A stretch of 64,000 nucleotides of DNA from Actinocorallia sp. API 0066 (GTDB taxonomy: Bacteria > Actinomycetota > Actinomycetes > Streptosporangiales > Streptosporangiaceae), in assembly GCF_020991275.1 (NCBI RefSeq), contig NZ_JAJLQY010000002.1, positions 620,001-684,000 on the forward strand, read 5' to 3'. A program made the position numbers and the translations under genes. Below, one piece after another: positions 38,188 through 46,042 of the stretch (position 1 is the stretch's first letter; each line of letters begins with the position of its first letter). The notes under the pieces are model-generated. The model made no database searches. It was not told the DNA's origin and was given only the letters and a program-made list of their open reading frames with translations.

Positions 38188-38871
38188 ATGTCGAAGGTGC
38201 TTTTTGTGGTGACCGGGGCCACCTACTGGACGTTGAACGACGGGACACGGCACCCGACGGGCTACTGGGCGGAGGAGCTGTTGACGCCGTACCGGGCGTT
38301 GACCGGTGCGGGGCACGAGGTCGAGTTCGCCACGCCCGGCGGCGTCACACCGGTCGTCGACCAGGGCAGCCTGGCGCCCGACGCCAACGGCGGCGAGGAC
38401 GTCGCGCCGGAGCTGGCCGGGATCGCCGGGCTGGAGTCGCCGCTGAAGCTGGACGAGGTCGACCTTGCCGACTACGACGCGGTGTTCTACCCCGGCGGGC
38501 ACGGCCCGATGGAGGACCTGGCGGTGGACGCCACCTCGGGTCGGCTCCTCGTGGCGGCGCTGAACTCCGGTAAGCCGCTCGCCGTGGTGTGCCACGCGCC
38601 CGCCGCGCTGCTGGCCGCCACGCTGGAGGACGGCACCTCGGCGTTCCGGGGCCGACGGATCACCGCGTTCTCCAACGAGGAGGAGCGCCAGGCCGGGCTC
38701 GCCGACAGGGCGGTCTGGCTGCTGGAGGACAGGCTCCGCGAGATCGGCGCCGACGTGTCGGTCGCCGCCCCCTGGACGCCGAACGTTGTTGTCGACGGCA
38801 CCCTGGTCACCGGCCAGAACCCGATGTCGTCCGCCCTGATCGCCGACGAACTGCTGAAGCGGCTGGCCTGA
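38188..38871 (+). CDS. DJ-1/PfpI-family protein (Hsp31-like glyoxalase/deglycase type)
   Basis: 227 residues, ATG behind AGAGGGGGG. Class I glutamine-amidotransferase-like fold with YPGGHGPMEDL, nucleophile elbow AVVCHAPAAL and the N-terminal TGYWAEELLTPY containing the conserved glutamate. Matches Hsp31-type members acting on methylglyoxal or protein glycation. Monocistronic, followed by a strong terminator. Confidence 0.85.
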   Translation: MSKVLFVVTGATYWTLNDGTRHPTGYWAEELLTPYRALTGAGHEVEFATPGGVTPVVDQGSLAPDANGGEDVAPELAGIAGLESPLKLDEVDLADYDAVFYPGGHGPMEDLAVDATSGRLLVAALNSGKPLAVVCHAPAALLAATLEDGTSAFRGRRITAFSNEEERQAGLADRAVWLLEDRLREIGADVSVAAPWTPNVVVDGTLVTGQNPMSSALIADELLKRLA

Positions 38872-38908
38872 CCCGGCGGGGAGCCGCGCGGCGAACGCCC
38901 TCTTCGAC

Positions 38909-38953
38909 AGCCCGCTCTGATCCGCCACCGACGCGTGGCGGTCAGGGCGGGCT
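38909..38953 (+). terminator. Strong hairpin terminator after DJ-1/PfpI gene
   Basis: AGCCCGC-CTGA-CCGCCAC pairs with GTGGCGG-TCAG-GCGGGCT across a 6-nt loop, roughly 20 bp of stem with two opposed mismatches, 38 bp after the stop codon. Confidence 0.75.
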
Positions 38954-39099
38954 TCGGCGTTCTGGCGGCGCGGTGGACGGGTAGCGGGGGGTCGTGCTTT
39001 TGGGCGACCTCATCTTGGTGTTCCGAGGTGGGGAGGCTCGCCGGGGGTGGTGTGGTGGCGGTGATGGGGTTCGTTGAGGGCGGGTCTGTTCGGGGCTAG

Positions 39100-39118
39100 T
39101 TAGGTTAGGGTAACCTAA
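39100..39118 (+). promoter_or_regulatory. DtxR/IdeR iron box upstream of dehydroshikimate dehydratase
   Basis: TTAGGTTAGGGTAACCTAA differs from the 19-bp DtxR/IdeR/DmdR consensus at one base and is centred ~105 bp before the start codon at 39214. It predicts iron-dependent repression. Confidence 0.85.
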
Positions 39119-39213
39119 CCCCGCGTGCCCGGTGGAGATCGTCGGTGGCGGGTGAGCGTGGCCGTCGGCGGGTGTTCGGGCTGCCCTTTAGCGACTAGTG
39201 AGGCTGGGGAACG

Positions 39214-40056
39214 ATGAAGTTGTGCATCGCGACGGTGTCGATCGGCGGAAGTCTCATCGAGAAGATCGGGGCGATCGGGGCGGCGGGGTTCGACGGGCTG
39301 GAACTGCTGGATGAAGACCTGAGGAAGTCCGGGATGTCGCCGGAGGAGTGCGCGAGTCGTTGCGCCGACCTGGGGCTCGCCATCGAGCTGTACCAGCCGT
39401 TCCGGCGGGCGGAAGGGGTTTCCGGGGACGAGTTCCGGGAGGTGCTGGCCCGCTTCCGGGGCGAGTTGGAAGTGATGCGCGGGCTCGGCGCCGAGTCGAT
39501 CCTTGTGGTGTCCAACACCGACGCGGACGCCGACGCCAGCCGTGACCTGTCGGCGAGCCAGCTCGCCGCGCTGGGGGACGCGGCGGCGGAGTACGGGATG
39601 ACGGTGATGTTCGAGGCGCTCGCCTGGGGCACCCACATCAGCCGGGTCGCCGACGCGTGGGAGACGGTCCGGTACGCGGACCATCCGAACGTCGTCCTGG
39701 TGGTGGACACGTTCCACCTGTACGCGGCGGGGGAGGACGTGTCGGTGCTGGCGGGGCTGCCGCGTGACGCCGTCGCGTTCTTCCAGGTGGCCGACGCGCC
39801 CTGGCTGGAGATGGAGGTCATCCAGTGGAGCCGCAACCACCGGTGCTTCCCCGGCGAGGGCGAGTTCGACGTCCTCGCGCCGGTCGCGGCGGCGGTCGCC
39901 TCCGGTTATCGCGGGCCGCTGTCACTGGAGATCTTCAACCCCGGCTACCGGGAGCGCCCCGCCACCGAGATCGCCAAGCTCGGCGCCGACTCGCTGCGCC
40001 AGCTCGTCGCCGACCTCGCGAAGCGGGCCCCGGAGGGTCAGGGCTGGGCGCGGTAG
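39214..40056 (+). CDS. 3-dehydroshikimate dehydratase (QuiC/AsbF-type TIM barrel)
   Basis: 280 residues. The whole protein follows the dehydratase pattern: IATVSIGGSLIEKIGAI...AAGFDGLELLDEDL, ELYQPFRRAEG, MFEALAWGTHI, VVDTFHL, FFQVADAPWLEMEVIQWSR, RCFPGEGEFD, with the metal-binding Glu/Asp/His/Glu set of xylose-isomerase-like barrels. The enzyme converts 3-dehydroshikimate to protocatechuate (3,4-dihydroxybenzoate). The perfect iron box upstream points to siderophore supply rather than quinate catabolism. It ends 19 bp inside the convergent AraC gene. A generic sugar-phosphate isomerase is the fallback annotation. Confidence 0.75.
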   Translation: MKLCIATVSIGGSLIEKIGAIGAAGFDGLELLDEDLRKSGMSPEECASRCADLGLAIELYQPFRRAEGVSGDEFREVLARFRGELEVMRGLGAESILVVSNTDADADASRDLSASQLAALGDAAAEYGMTVMFEALAWGTHISRVADAWETVRYADHPNVVLVVDTFHLYAAGEDVSVLAGLPRDAVAFFQVADAPWLEMEVIQWSRNHRCFPGEGEFDVLAPVAAAVASGYRGPLSLEIFNPGYRERPATEIAKLGADSLRQLVADLAKRAPEGQGWAR

Positions 40057-40790
40057 CGGTCGAGGTATTCGGTCGGGGAGATGCCGAAGTGGCTCTTGAA
40101 GACGCGGCGGAAGGCGTTCGCGTTCGTGTAGCCGACCCGGTGCGCGACGGCGTCGGGCGCCGCGTTCGAGCGCAGCAGGATCGCGGCCGCCTCCATCCGG
40201 TTGCGGATGCGCCACTGCCGCAGCGTCATGCCGGTTTCGGCGAGGAACGTCCGCTCCACGGTACGGACGGACGTGTGCACCGATTCGGCGAGTTTGTCCA
40301 CACCACGGATGTCGCCGGGGTTGAACCGCAGCGCCTCGGCGATGGTCCGCGCCGGTTCGCTGGACGGCATCGGCAGCACCGCCGACAGCACCGGGCTCTC
40401 CTCGATGAGGGCGAGGATCTGCCGGGCCAGGTTCGGCGTCGGTTTGATGATCGTGTTCCACGACACCGTATACGCCAGCATGAGCGTCTGGAGGTCCCGG
40501 TCGACGGTGACGAGGGTGGGTTCGGTCAGCGTGGTGGCGGTGTCGGCGGCCTCGAAGAACAGCGGCATCGTCACCGAGTTGGTCTGGACCGTGAACTCGT
40601 GTCGCACGCCGACCGGGATCCACAGCGCGTGCCCGGCCGTCAGCGTGCGGCCGCCGCCGTCGACGACGAGGTCGGTGTCGCCGCAGACCTGCCACAGCAG
40701 CACGTGCAGGTGCTCTTCGTGCTGCTCGGGGATGGTGACGGCGGGCATCCAGATGCGCCAGGGCGCGTCGCCGTACGTGCGCTGAGACAT
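40038..40790 (-). CDS. AraC-family transcriptional regulator with cupin sensor
   Basis: 250 residues from ATG 40790 (GGGGAGC upstream). N-terminal cupin-like domain (EEHLHVLLWQVCG...GHALWIPVGVRHEF) and a C-terminal double helix-turn-helix (~150-245; LAESVHTSVRTVERTFLAE, VGYTNANAFRRVFKSHFGISPTEY). Divergent from the siderophore uptake operon, sharing a 150-bp region with an iron box, so it probably activates that operon on sensing a siderophore, as YbtA/AlcR-type regulators do. Confidence 0.85.
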   Translation of the reverse strand: MSQRTYGDAPWRIWMPAVTIPEQHEEHLHVLLWQVCGDTDLVVDGGGRTLTAGHALWIPVGVRHEFTVQTNSVTMPLFFEAADTATTLTEPTLVTVDRDLQTLMLAYTVSWNTIIKPTPNLARQILALIEESPVLSAVLPMPSSEPARTIAEALRFNPGDIRGVDKLAESVHTSVRTVERTFLAETGMTLRQWRIRNRMEAAAILLRSNAAPDAVAHRVGYTNANAFRRVFKSHFGISPTEYLDRYRAQP

Positions 40791-40859
40791 GCTCCCCACC
40801 TCGTGTCGGTTCTGTCGCATTCTGCATGACGTCTGTCGGAAACGGTGCACTGCTCAAAG

Positions 40860-40878
40860 TTAGGTTCGCCTAACCTTA
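40860..40878 (+). promoter_or_regulatory. DtxR/IdeR iron box of siderophore uptake operon
   Basis: TTAGGTTCGCCTAACCTTA matches the iron-box consensus at 16 of 19 positions, lies 63 bp before the substrate-binding-protein start and between two divergent genes, so it can control both. Confidence 0.8.
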
Positions 40879-40940
40879 TGCCGGGCGCACGCCGCATCCG
40901 TACCCCCAGACGGCGTTGCCGGAATAACCGAGAGGGACCC

Positions 40941-42029
40941 ATGATCAGCTCCACACTCCGCCGCGGCACGCGCTGGCGCCTGACCCCCGCCATCGTGCTG
41001 ACGACGCTCCTGGCGCTCACCGGCTGCGCCTCGACCGACGACGGCGCCAAGCCCGACCCGGCGGCCAGCGCGCCCGTCGGCCTGCTCCCGGCCGCCGAGG
41101 GCACCACGCAGTACCCGCTGACGCTGACGACCTGGGCGGGCGAGACGACCCTCCAGCAGCGCCCCGAGCGGATCGCCGTCATCGGCCTGAACCCCAACGC
41201 GGACGCGCTCCAGGGGCTCAACGTGACACCGGTCTACACGCTCACCGACGAGCCCGCCGCCCCCTGGCGCGACACGGCCTGGCTGGGGAAGGTCGAGAAG
41301 GTCGACACCGCCACCCGGCGCGACCCGATCAACTTCGAGGGCATCGCCGCGGCGAAGCCCGACCTGATCGTCGCCGTCGGCGCGCTGGAGGGCAAGCCCG
41401 ACTTCAAGAAGCTCGCCGACATCGCCCCGGTGCTCGACACCAAGGAGGAGGACGGCGTCTCCTGGCAGGACCTCCAGCGTCTGGTCGGCCAGCCCCTGGA
41501 CCTCAGCGCCGCCGCCGAGAAGCTGGTCACGGCCGCCGAGCAGGCCCTCACCGACGCCGCCAAGGCGCACCCGGAGTTCGCCGGCAAGACCATCACCATC
41601 GCGAACGACTACGGCCCCCAGTACGGCCTGTCCTACTACACGGTGGCCGACACCTTCACCGAGGACGTGATGCTGAAGCTGGGCTTCGCCGCGAACCCGA
41701 ACGCGAAGAGGTTCGTGGACGAGGACGTCGTCTCCGACGAGAACCTGGGCCTCCTGGACGCCGACATCCTGGTCGTCACCTACGTCAGCGACGAGGTCCG
41801 CAAGGCCCGCGAGGCCAAGCCGCTCTTCAAGTCCATCAAGGCGGTCGCCGACGGCCGGTACGTCCCGCTCACCCTGGTGAAGGACGAGCCGACCAAGCTC
41901 GTGAACACCGCCGGGCAGCAGGTCGACAACGCCGTCTGGGTGCTGCGGGCCGGTGCCAGCTCGGTCAGCCTGCCCTGGGCCGTCAAGGTCGTCACCGAGC
42001 AGTGGCTGGCCGGGGCCAAGCTGTCCTGA
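40941..42029 (+). CDS. Siderophore ABC transporter substrate-binding lipoprotein (FepB/FhuD type)
   Basis: 362 residues, ATG after GAGAGGG. Lipoprotein signal: charged start, hydrophobic core and lipobox LALTGC (Cys ~residue 27). The mature part is a class III periplasmic-binding fold with QQRPERIAVIG, AAKPDLIVAVG and a long central helix. Binds a ferric siderophore outside the membrane and delivers it to the FecCD permeases encoded next. First gene of an iron-box-controlled operon of seven genes. Confidence 0.92.
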   Translation: MISSTLRRGTRWRLTPAIVLTTLLALTGCASTDDGAKPDPAASAPVGLLPAAEGTTQYPLTLTTWAGETTLQQRPERIAVIGLNPNADALQGLNVTPVYTLTDEPAAPWRDTAWLGKVEKVDTATRRDPINFEGIAAAKPDLIVAVGALEGKPDFKKLADIAPVLDTKEEDGVSWQDLQRLVGQPLDLSAAAEKLVTAAEQALTDAAKAHPEFAGKTITIANDYGPQYGLSYYTVADTFTEDVMLKLGFAANPNAKRFVDEDVVSDENLGLLDADILVVTYVSDEVRKAREAKPLFKSIKAVADGRYVPLTLVKDEPTKLVNTAGQQVDNAVWVLRAGASSVSLPWAVKVVTEQWLAGAKLS

Positions 42030-42109
42030 CCAGGATCGCAGGAGGTGCCGGGGCCGGGGCCGCGACGGTCCTGGCCCCGGCACCCTGAACGTCATCGGAA
42101 GAGAAGGCA

Positions 42110-43165
42110 GTGCCGCCCACCTCCCCACCCCAGCCGCTCGTGAAGGGCGCGCCCGTGGCCGTCCCGTCGCTGTACGGACGTCGTGCGGCGGGCCTGCTGG
42201 TCATCCTGGCCGCGCTCGGGATCACCGGGCTGCTCAGCGTCTCCTTCGGCGCGAACCCGCTGCCGCCCGTCCGGGCGTGGGAGGTGCTGTGGAGCCGGGA
42301 CGGCTCGGAGGCGTCGCACATCGTGTGGACGGTCCGGATGCCGCGCACCCTGCTCGGTGTGCTCGTCGGCGCGGCGTTCGGGGTGTCGGGCGCGCTCCTG
42401 CAGGCGCTGACCCGCAACCCGCTCGCCGACACCGAGATCCTGGGCGTCAACGCGGGCGCCGGGTTCGCCGTCACGATCGGCGTCGGGTTCTTCGGCCTGA
42501 CCAGCATCCACGGCTACCTGTGGTTCGCCTTTGTCGGCGGGGCGGCGGCGATGGTCCTCGTCTACCTGATCGGCTCGGCCGGGCGCGCGGCGGCCTCACC
42601 CGCGGTGCTCGTGCTGGCGGGAGTGGCGCTGACCGTGATGCTCAACGGGTTCTCCACGTTCCTGACGCTGATCGACGAGGAGACGTTCCGGGCGCTGCGC
42701 AGTTGGAAGATCGGCGCGATCGCGGGCATCGGCCTGGACGAGACGGTCGCCGTCCTGCCGTTCCTCCTGCTCGGTCTGCTGATCGCGGTCCTGCTCGCCG
42801 GGCCGTTGAACTCCATCGCGCTGGGCGACGACCTGGCGGCGTCCCTGGGCACGAAGGTCGGCCGCACCCGGGTCCTGGGGATTCTCGCGGTCACCCTGCT
42901 GGCCGGTGGCGCGACCGCGTTGACCGGCGGCATCGGGTTCGTCGGGCTGATGGTGCCGCACATCGTCCGCTGGTTCACCGGGCCTGACCAGCGGTGGATC
43001 ATCCTGTACTCGGCCCTGGCCGCACCCGCCCTGGTGCTCGCCGCCGACGTCATCGGACGGGTGATCGTCCGGCCCGGAGAGATCGAGGTGGGCATCGTGA
43101 CCGCGGTGGTCGGGGCGCCGGTGCTGATCGCGCTGGTGCGGCGGAGGACGGCGAGCGGCCTGTGA
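42110..43165 (+). CDS. FecCD-family siderophore permease (subunit 1)
   Basis: 351 residues from GTG 42110 (GAGAAGG upstream). About nine to ten membrane helices; VRMPRTLLGVLVGAAFGVSGALLQALTRNPLADTEILG segment in pieces and GFVGLMVPHIVRWFTG coupling loop are signature FecCD features. Stop overlaps the next start (GTGA). Confidence 0.92.
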   Translation: MPPTSPPQPLVKGAPVAVPSLYGRRAAGLLVILAALGITGLLSVSFGANPLPPVRAWEVLWSRDGSEASHIVWTVRMPRTLLGVLVGAAFGVSGALLQALTRNPLADTEILGVNAGAGFAVTIGVGFFGLTSIHGYLWFAFVGGAAAMVLVYLIGSAGRAAASPAVLVLAGVALTVMLNGFSTFLTLIDEETFRALRSWKIGAIAGIGLDETVAVLPFLLLGLLIAVLLAGPLNSIALGDDLAASLGTKVGRTRVLGILAVTLLAGGATALTGGIGFVGLMVPHIVRWFTGPDQRWIILYSALAAPALVLAADVIGRVIVRPGEIEVGIVTAVVGAPVLIALVRRRTASGL

Positions 43166-44235
43166 ACAAGAGCAGCATCGCCTTCGGATACCGCTCCCGC
43201 ACGGTACGGAACCGTCTGTTCTCCGGCCGGGCGAGCGTCCGGCTTCTGACGGTCTCAGCCGTTCTGTTCCTGGTCGCCGTCGGGCTCGCCGCCGTCGCGC
43301 TGACCCACGGCGACTACCCGCTGACCCTCCAGCAGGTGTTCGCGACGCTGTTCGGCGGCGAGCGGGGCTTCGAGTGGACCATCGTCGCCGGGTGGCGGCT
43401 GCCGATCGCCATCGCCGCCGTCGTCTTCGGCGCGCTGCTCGGCATCGGCGGCGCCATCTTCCAGTCGCTGACCCGCAACCCGCTCGGCGCGCCCGACGTG
43501 ATCGGGTTCGACGCGGGCGCGTACACCGCCGTTGTCGTCACCATCCTGGTGATTGACACGCGGAGCTACTGGTACATGGCGTCGGCGGCGCTCATCGGCG
43601 GGATGGGGACGGCGTTCGTCGTCTACGTCCTGTCCTACCGGCGCGGCATCCAGGGCTTCCGCATGATCATCGTGGGCATCGGCGTCGCGGCGATGCTCGC
43701 GTCGGTGAACACCTACCTCGTCTCCCGCGCCGAACTGGACGACGCGCTCTCCGTGGGGTACTGGGGTGCGGGCTCCATCGCCCGCGTCACCTGGGCCCCG
43801 ATGATCCCGGCCCTCGTGATCGCCGCGGCCATCGTCGTCTCGGCGGTCCTGCTCGCGCCCGCGATGCGCCGCCTGGAGCTCGGTGACGACGCCGCCGTCA
43901 CGCTCGGCACGCGGCCGGGAGCCGCCCGGCTCGGGCTGATCGTGACGGGCGTCGCGACGGTCGCCGTCGTCACCGCCGCCGCCGGGCCGATCAGCTTCAT
44001 CGCCCTGGCGGCACCCCAGGTCGCGCGCCGCCTGACCCGCTCGCCCGGCGTGAGCCTGCTCGCCTCGGCCGCGATGGGCGCCGCCCTGCTGTCCGGCGCG
44101 CACCTGCTCTCGCTGCTCATCGCGCAGGCGTACCGGCCGGTGCCGGTCGGGCTGATCACCGTGTGCCTGGGCGGCGGCTACCTGATCTGGCTGCTGATCC
44201 GCGAAACCCAACAACGCTACGGGCTCGCCCGATGA
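43162..44235 (+). CDS. FecCD-family siderophore permease (subunit 2)
   Basis: 357 residues from GTG 43162, overlapping the previous stop. FecCD features WRLPIAIAAVVFGALLG, SLTRNPLGAPDVIGF and ISFIALAAPQVARRLT. Pairs with the preceding subunit to form the transmembrane channel. Its stop overlaps the ATPase start. Confidence 0.92.
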   Translation: MNKSSIAFGYRSRTVRNRLFSGRASVRLLTVSAVLFLVAVGLAAVALTHGDYPLTLQQVFATLFGGERGFEWTIVAGWRLPIAIAAVVFGALLGIGGAIFQSLTRNPLGAPDVIGFDAGAYTAVVVTILVIDTRSYWYMASAALIGGMGTAFVVYVLSYRRGIQGFRMIIVGIGVAAMLASVNTYLVSRAELDDALSVGYWGAGSIARVTWAPMIPALVIAAAIVVSAVLLAPAMRRLELGDDAAVTLGTRPGAARLGLIVTGVATVAVVTAAAGPISFIALAAPQVARRLTRSPGVSLLASAAMGAALLSGAHLLSLLIAQAYRPVPVGLITVCLGGGYLIWLLIRETQQRYGLAR

Positions 44236-45164
44236 GCCCGACGGAACGAACGAAGGGCGAGATGACCGACTCATCCGGGAAGGCGGACCCTGCGGGGGGC
44301 CGTCCCCGTGTTGTCGTCGAGGACGCCACCATCGGCTACGACAAGCGCACCATCTCGGACAGGCTGTCCGTGGCGATCCCGGACGGGTCGTTCACCGCGA
44401 TCATCGGCCCGAACGGCTGCGGCAAGTCGACCCTGCTGCGGGCGCTCGCGCGGGTGCTCACCCCCAGCACCGGAGCCGTGCTGCTCGACGGCAAGGAGAT
44501 CAGCTCCTACAAGTCCAAGGAGGTCGCGCGTCGGCTCGGGCTGCTGCCCCAGTCGTCACTCGCCCCGGACGGCATCCGGGTCGCCGACCTCGTGGCCCGA
44601 GGCCGCGCCCCGTACCAGAACCTGATCCACCAGTGGCGCCCGTCCGACGAGGACGCCGTGGCGGCGGCACTCGCGGCGACCCGGCTGACCGAGCTGTCGG
44701 GACGGCTGGTGGACGAACTCTCGGGCGGCCAGCGCCAACGGGTGTGGGTCGCGATGCTGCTCGCCCAGGACACCCCGATCATGCTCCTCGACGAGCCCAC
44801 CACGTTCCTGGACATCGCCCACCAGTACGAGCTGATGGAACTGTTCCGCACCTTCCACGACGAGGGCAAGACCATCGTCTGTGTCCTGCACGACCTCAAC
44901 CAGGCCGCCCGCTACGCCGACCACCTGATCGTCATGCGCGACGGACGGATCATCACCACCGGCACGCCGCACGACGTCATCACCGCCGACCTCGTCGAGG
45001 ACGTGTTCGGGCTGCGCGCCCTCGTCGCGCCCGACCCCGTCACCGGCACCCCCAGCGTCATCCCGCTCGACCCGCGCACCGCGACGGTACGCCCGGTCGA
45101 GCCGCACGACGCCGACCCGAACCACGTATCACCCCTACCGCGTCGACAGGAGAGCACCCGATGA
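44232..45164 (+). CDS. Siderophore ABC transporter ATP-binding protein (FepC type)
   Basis: 310 residues from ATG 44232 (ATGA overlap); ATG 44262 behind GAAGGGCGAG is an alternative. Walker A GPNGCGKST, Q-loop LLPQSS, signature LSGGQRQR, Walker B IMLLDEPTTFLD and H-loop VLHDLNQAARYAD are intact. Energises the FecCD pair. Confidence 0.93.
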   Translation: MSPTERTKGEMTDSSGKADPAGGRPRVVVEDATIGYDKRTISDRLSVAIPDGSFTAIIGPNGCGKSTLLRALARVLTPSTGAVLLDGKEISSYKSKEVARRLGLLPQSSLAPDGIRVADLVARGRAPYQNLIHQWRPSDEDAVAAALAATRLTELSGRLVDELSGGQRQRVWVAMLLAQDTPIMLLDEPTTFLDIAHQYELMELFRTFHDEGKTIVCVLHDLNQAARYADHLIVMRDGRIITTGTPHDVITADLVEDVFGLRALVAPDPVTGTPSVIPLDPRTATVRPVEPHDADPNHVSPLPRRQESTR

Positions 45165-46042
45165 ACCGCGACAGGCTACCGAGGTTCACCGGCCCGAACC
45201 GGACCGGCGAACTCCAGTTCAACTACATGGACCGGCTCGTCCGCCGCGACCTGCGGGTGGCGCGGGTCGAGGACATCACGCCGCGCTACCGGCGCGTCGT
45301 GCTGGCGGGCGACGACCTCGCCGACGGGTTCCCGATCGCGCCGTTCTCGCCCGACCACGTCCGGGTGTTCTTCCCCAACCCCGAGACCGGCGAGCTCGTC
45401 GCGCCCCGCGAGCAGCCCGACGGCAGGTGGGTCAACGAGGGCGGCACCGGAGAGGCGATCCACCGCGACTACACCGTCCGGGCCTGGGATCCCGAGGCAC
45501 GTGAGCTGTCGCTGGACTTCGTGCTGCACGGCCACGGCTTCGCCAGCCGGTGGGCGAGCCAGGCGACGCCCGGCGACCCGATCGTCGTCAACGGCCCCAG
45601 CTCGAACTGGCGGCTCCCGCAGAACTACCCGCGCTACCTGGCCCTGGGCGACGAGACGGCGCTGCCCGCGATCGCGCGGATCATCGCCGAGGCGCCCGCC
45701 GAGGCGCACGTCACCGCACTGATCGAGATCCCCGACGCCAGCGAGGAGCAGAAGCTGACCGGCCCGGCCGAGCTGGACCTGCGTTGGATCCACCGTGACT
45801 CCGCCCCCGTCGCCGAGGGACATCTCAGCGCGCTGGAGACCGCGCTCCGGGCGTGGCGGCCCCCGGCCGACCCCGGCACGCTGTTCGCGTTCGCGGCGGG
45901 GGAGACGGAGTCCGTCAAACCGATCCGGCGCCACCTGCGCACCGAGGTCGGCCTCACCAAGGACCAGGTCGTCGTCGACGGGTACTGGAGACGCGGCGTG
46001 GGTGGCTTCGACCACCACGACGCCGACATCGATGACAACTGA
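45161..46042 (+). CDS. Siderophore-interacting protein (FAD-dependent ferric-siderophore reductase)
   Basis: 293 residues, ATG overlapping the ATPase stop, GACAGGAG upstream. SIP/ViuB family: ITPRYRRVVLAG, FSPDHVRVFFPN, HRDYTVRAWDPEARELSLDFVLHG (FAD-binding), FASRWASQATPGD, and C-terminal DGYWRRGVGGFDHH. It reduces ferric siderophores in the cytoplasm to release iron. In mycobacterial IrtA this domain is fused to the exporter-fold ABC transporter; here it is separate but directly precedes one. Confidence 0.9.
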   Translation: MNRDRLPRFTGPNRTGELQFNYMDRLVRRDLRVARVEDITPRYRRVVLAGDDLADGFPIAPFSPDHVRVFFPNPETGELVAPREQPDGRWVNEGGTGEAIHRDYTVRAWDPEARELSLDFVLHGHGFASRWASQATPGDPIVVNGPSSNWRLPQNYPRYLALGDETALPAIARIIAEAPAEAHVTALIEIPDASEEQKLTGPAELDLRWIHRDSAPVAEGHLSALETALRAWRPPADPGTLFAFAAGETESVKPIRRHLRTEVGLTKDQVVVDGYWRRGVGGFDHHDADIDDN

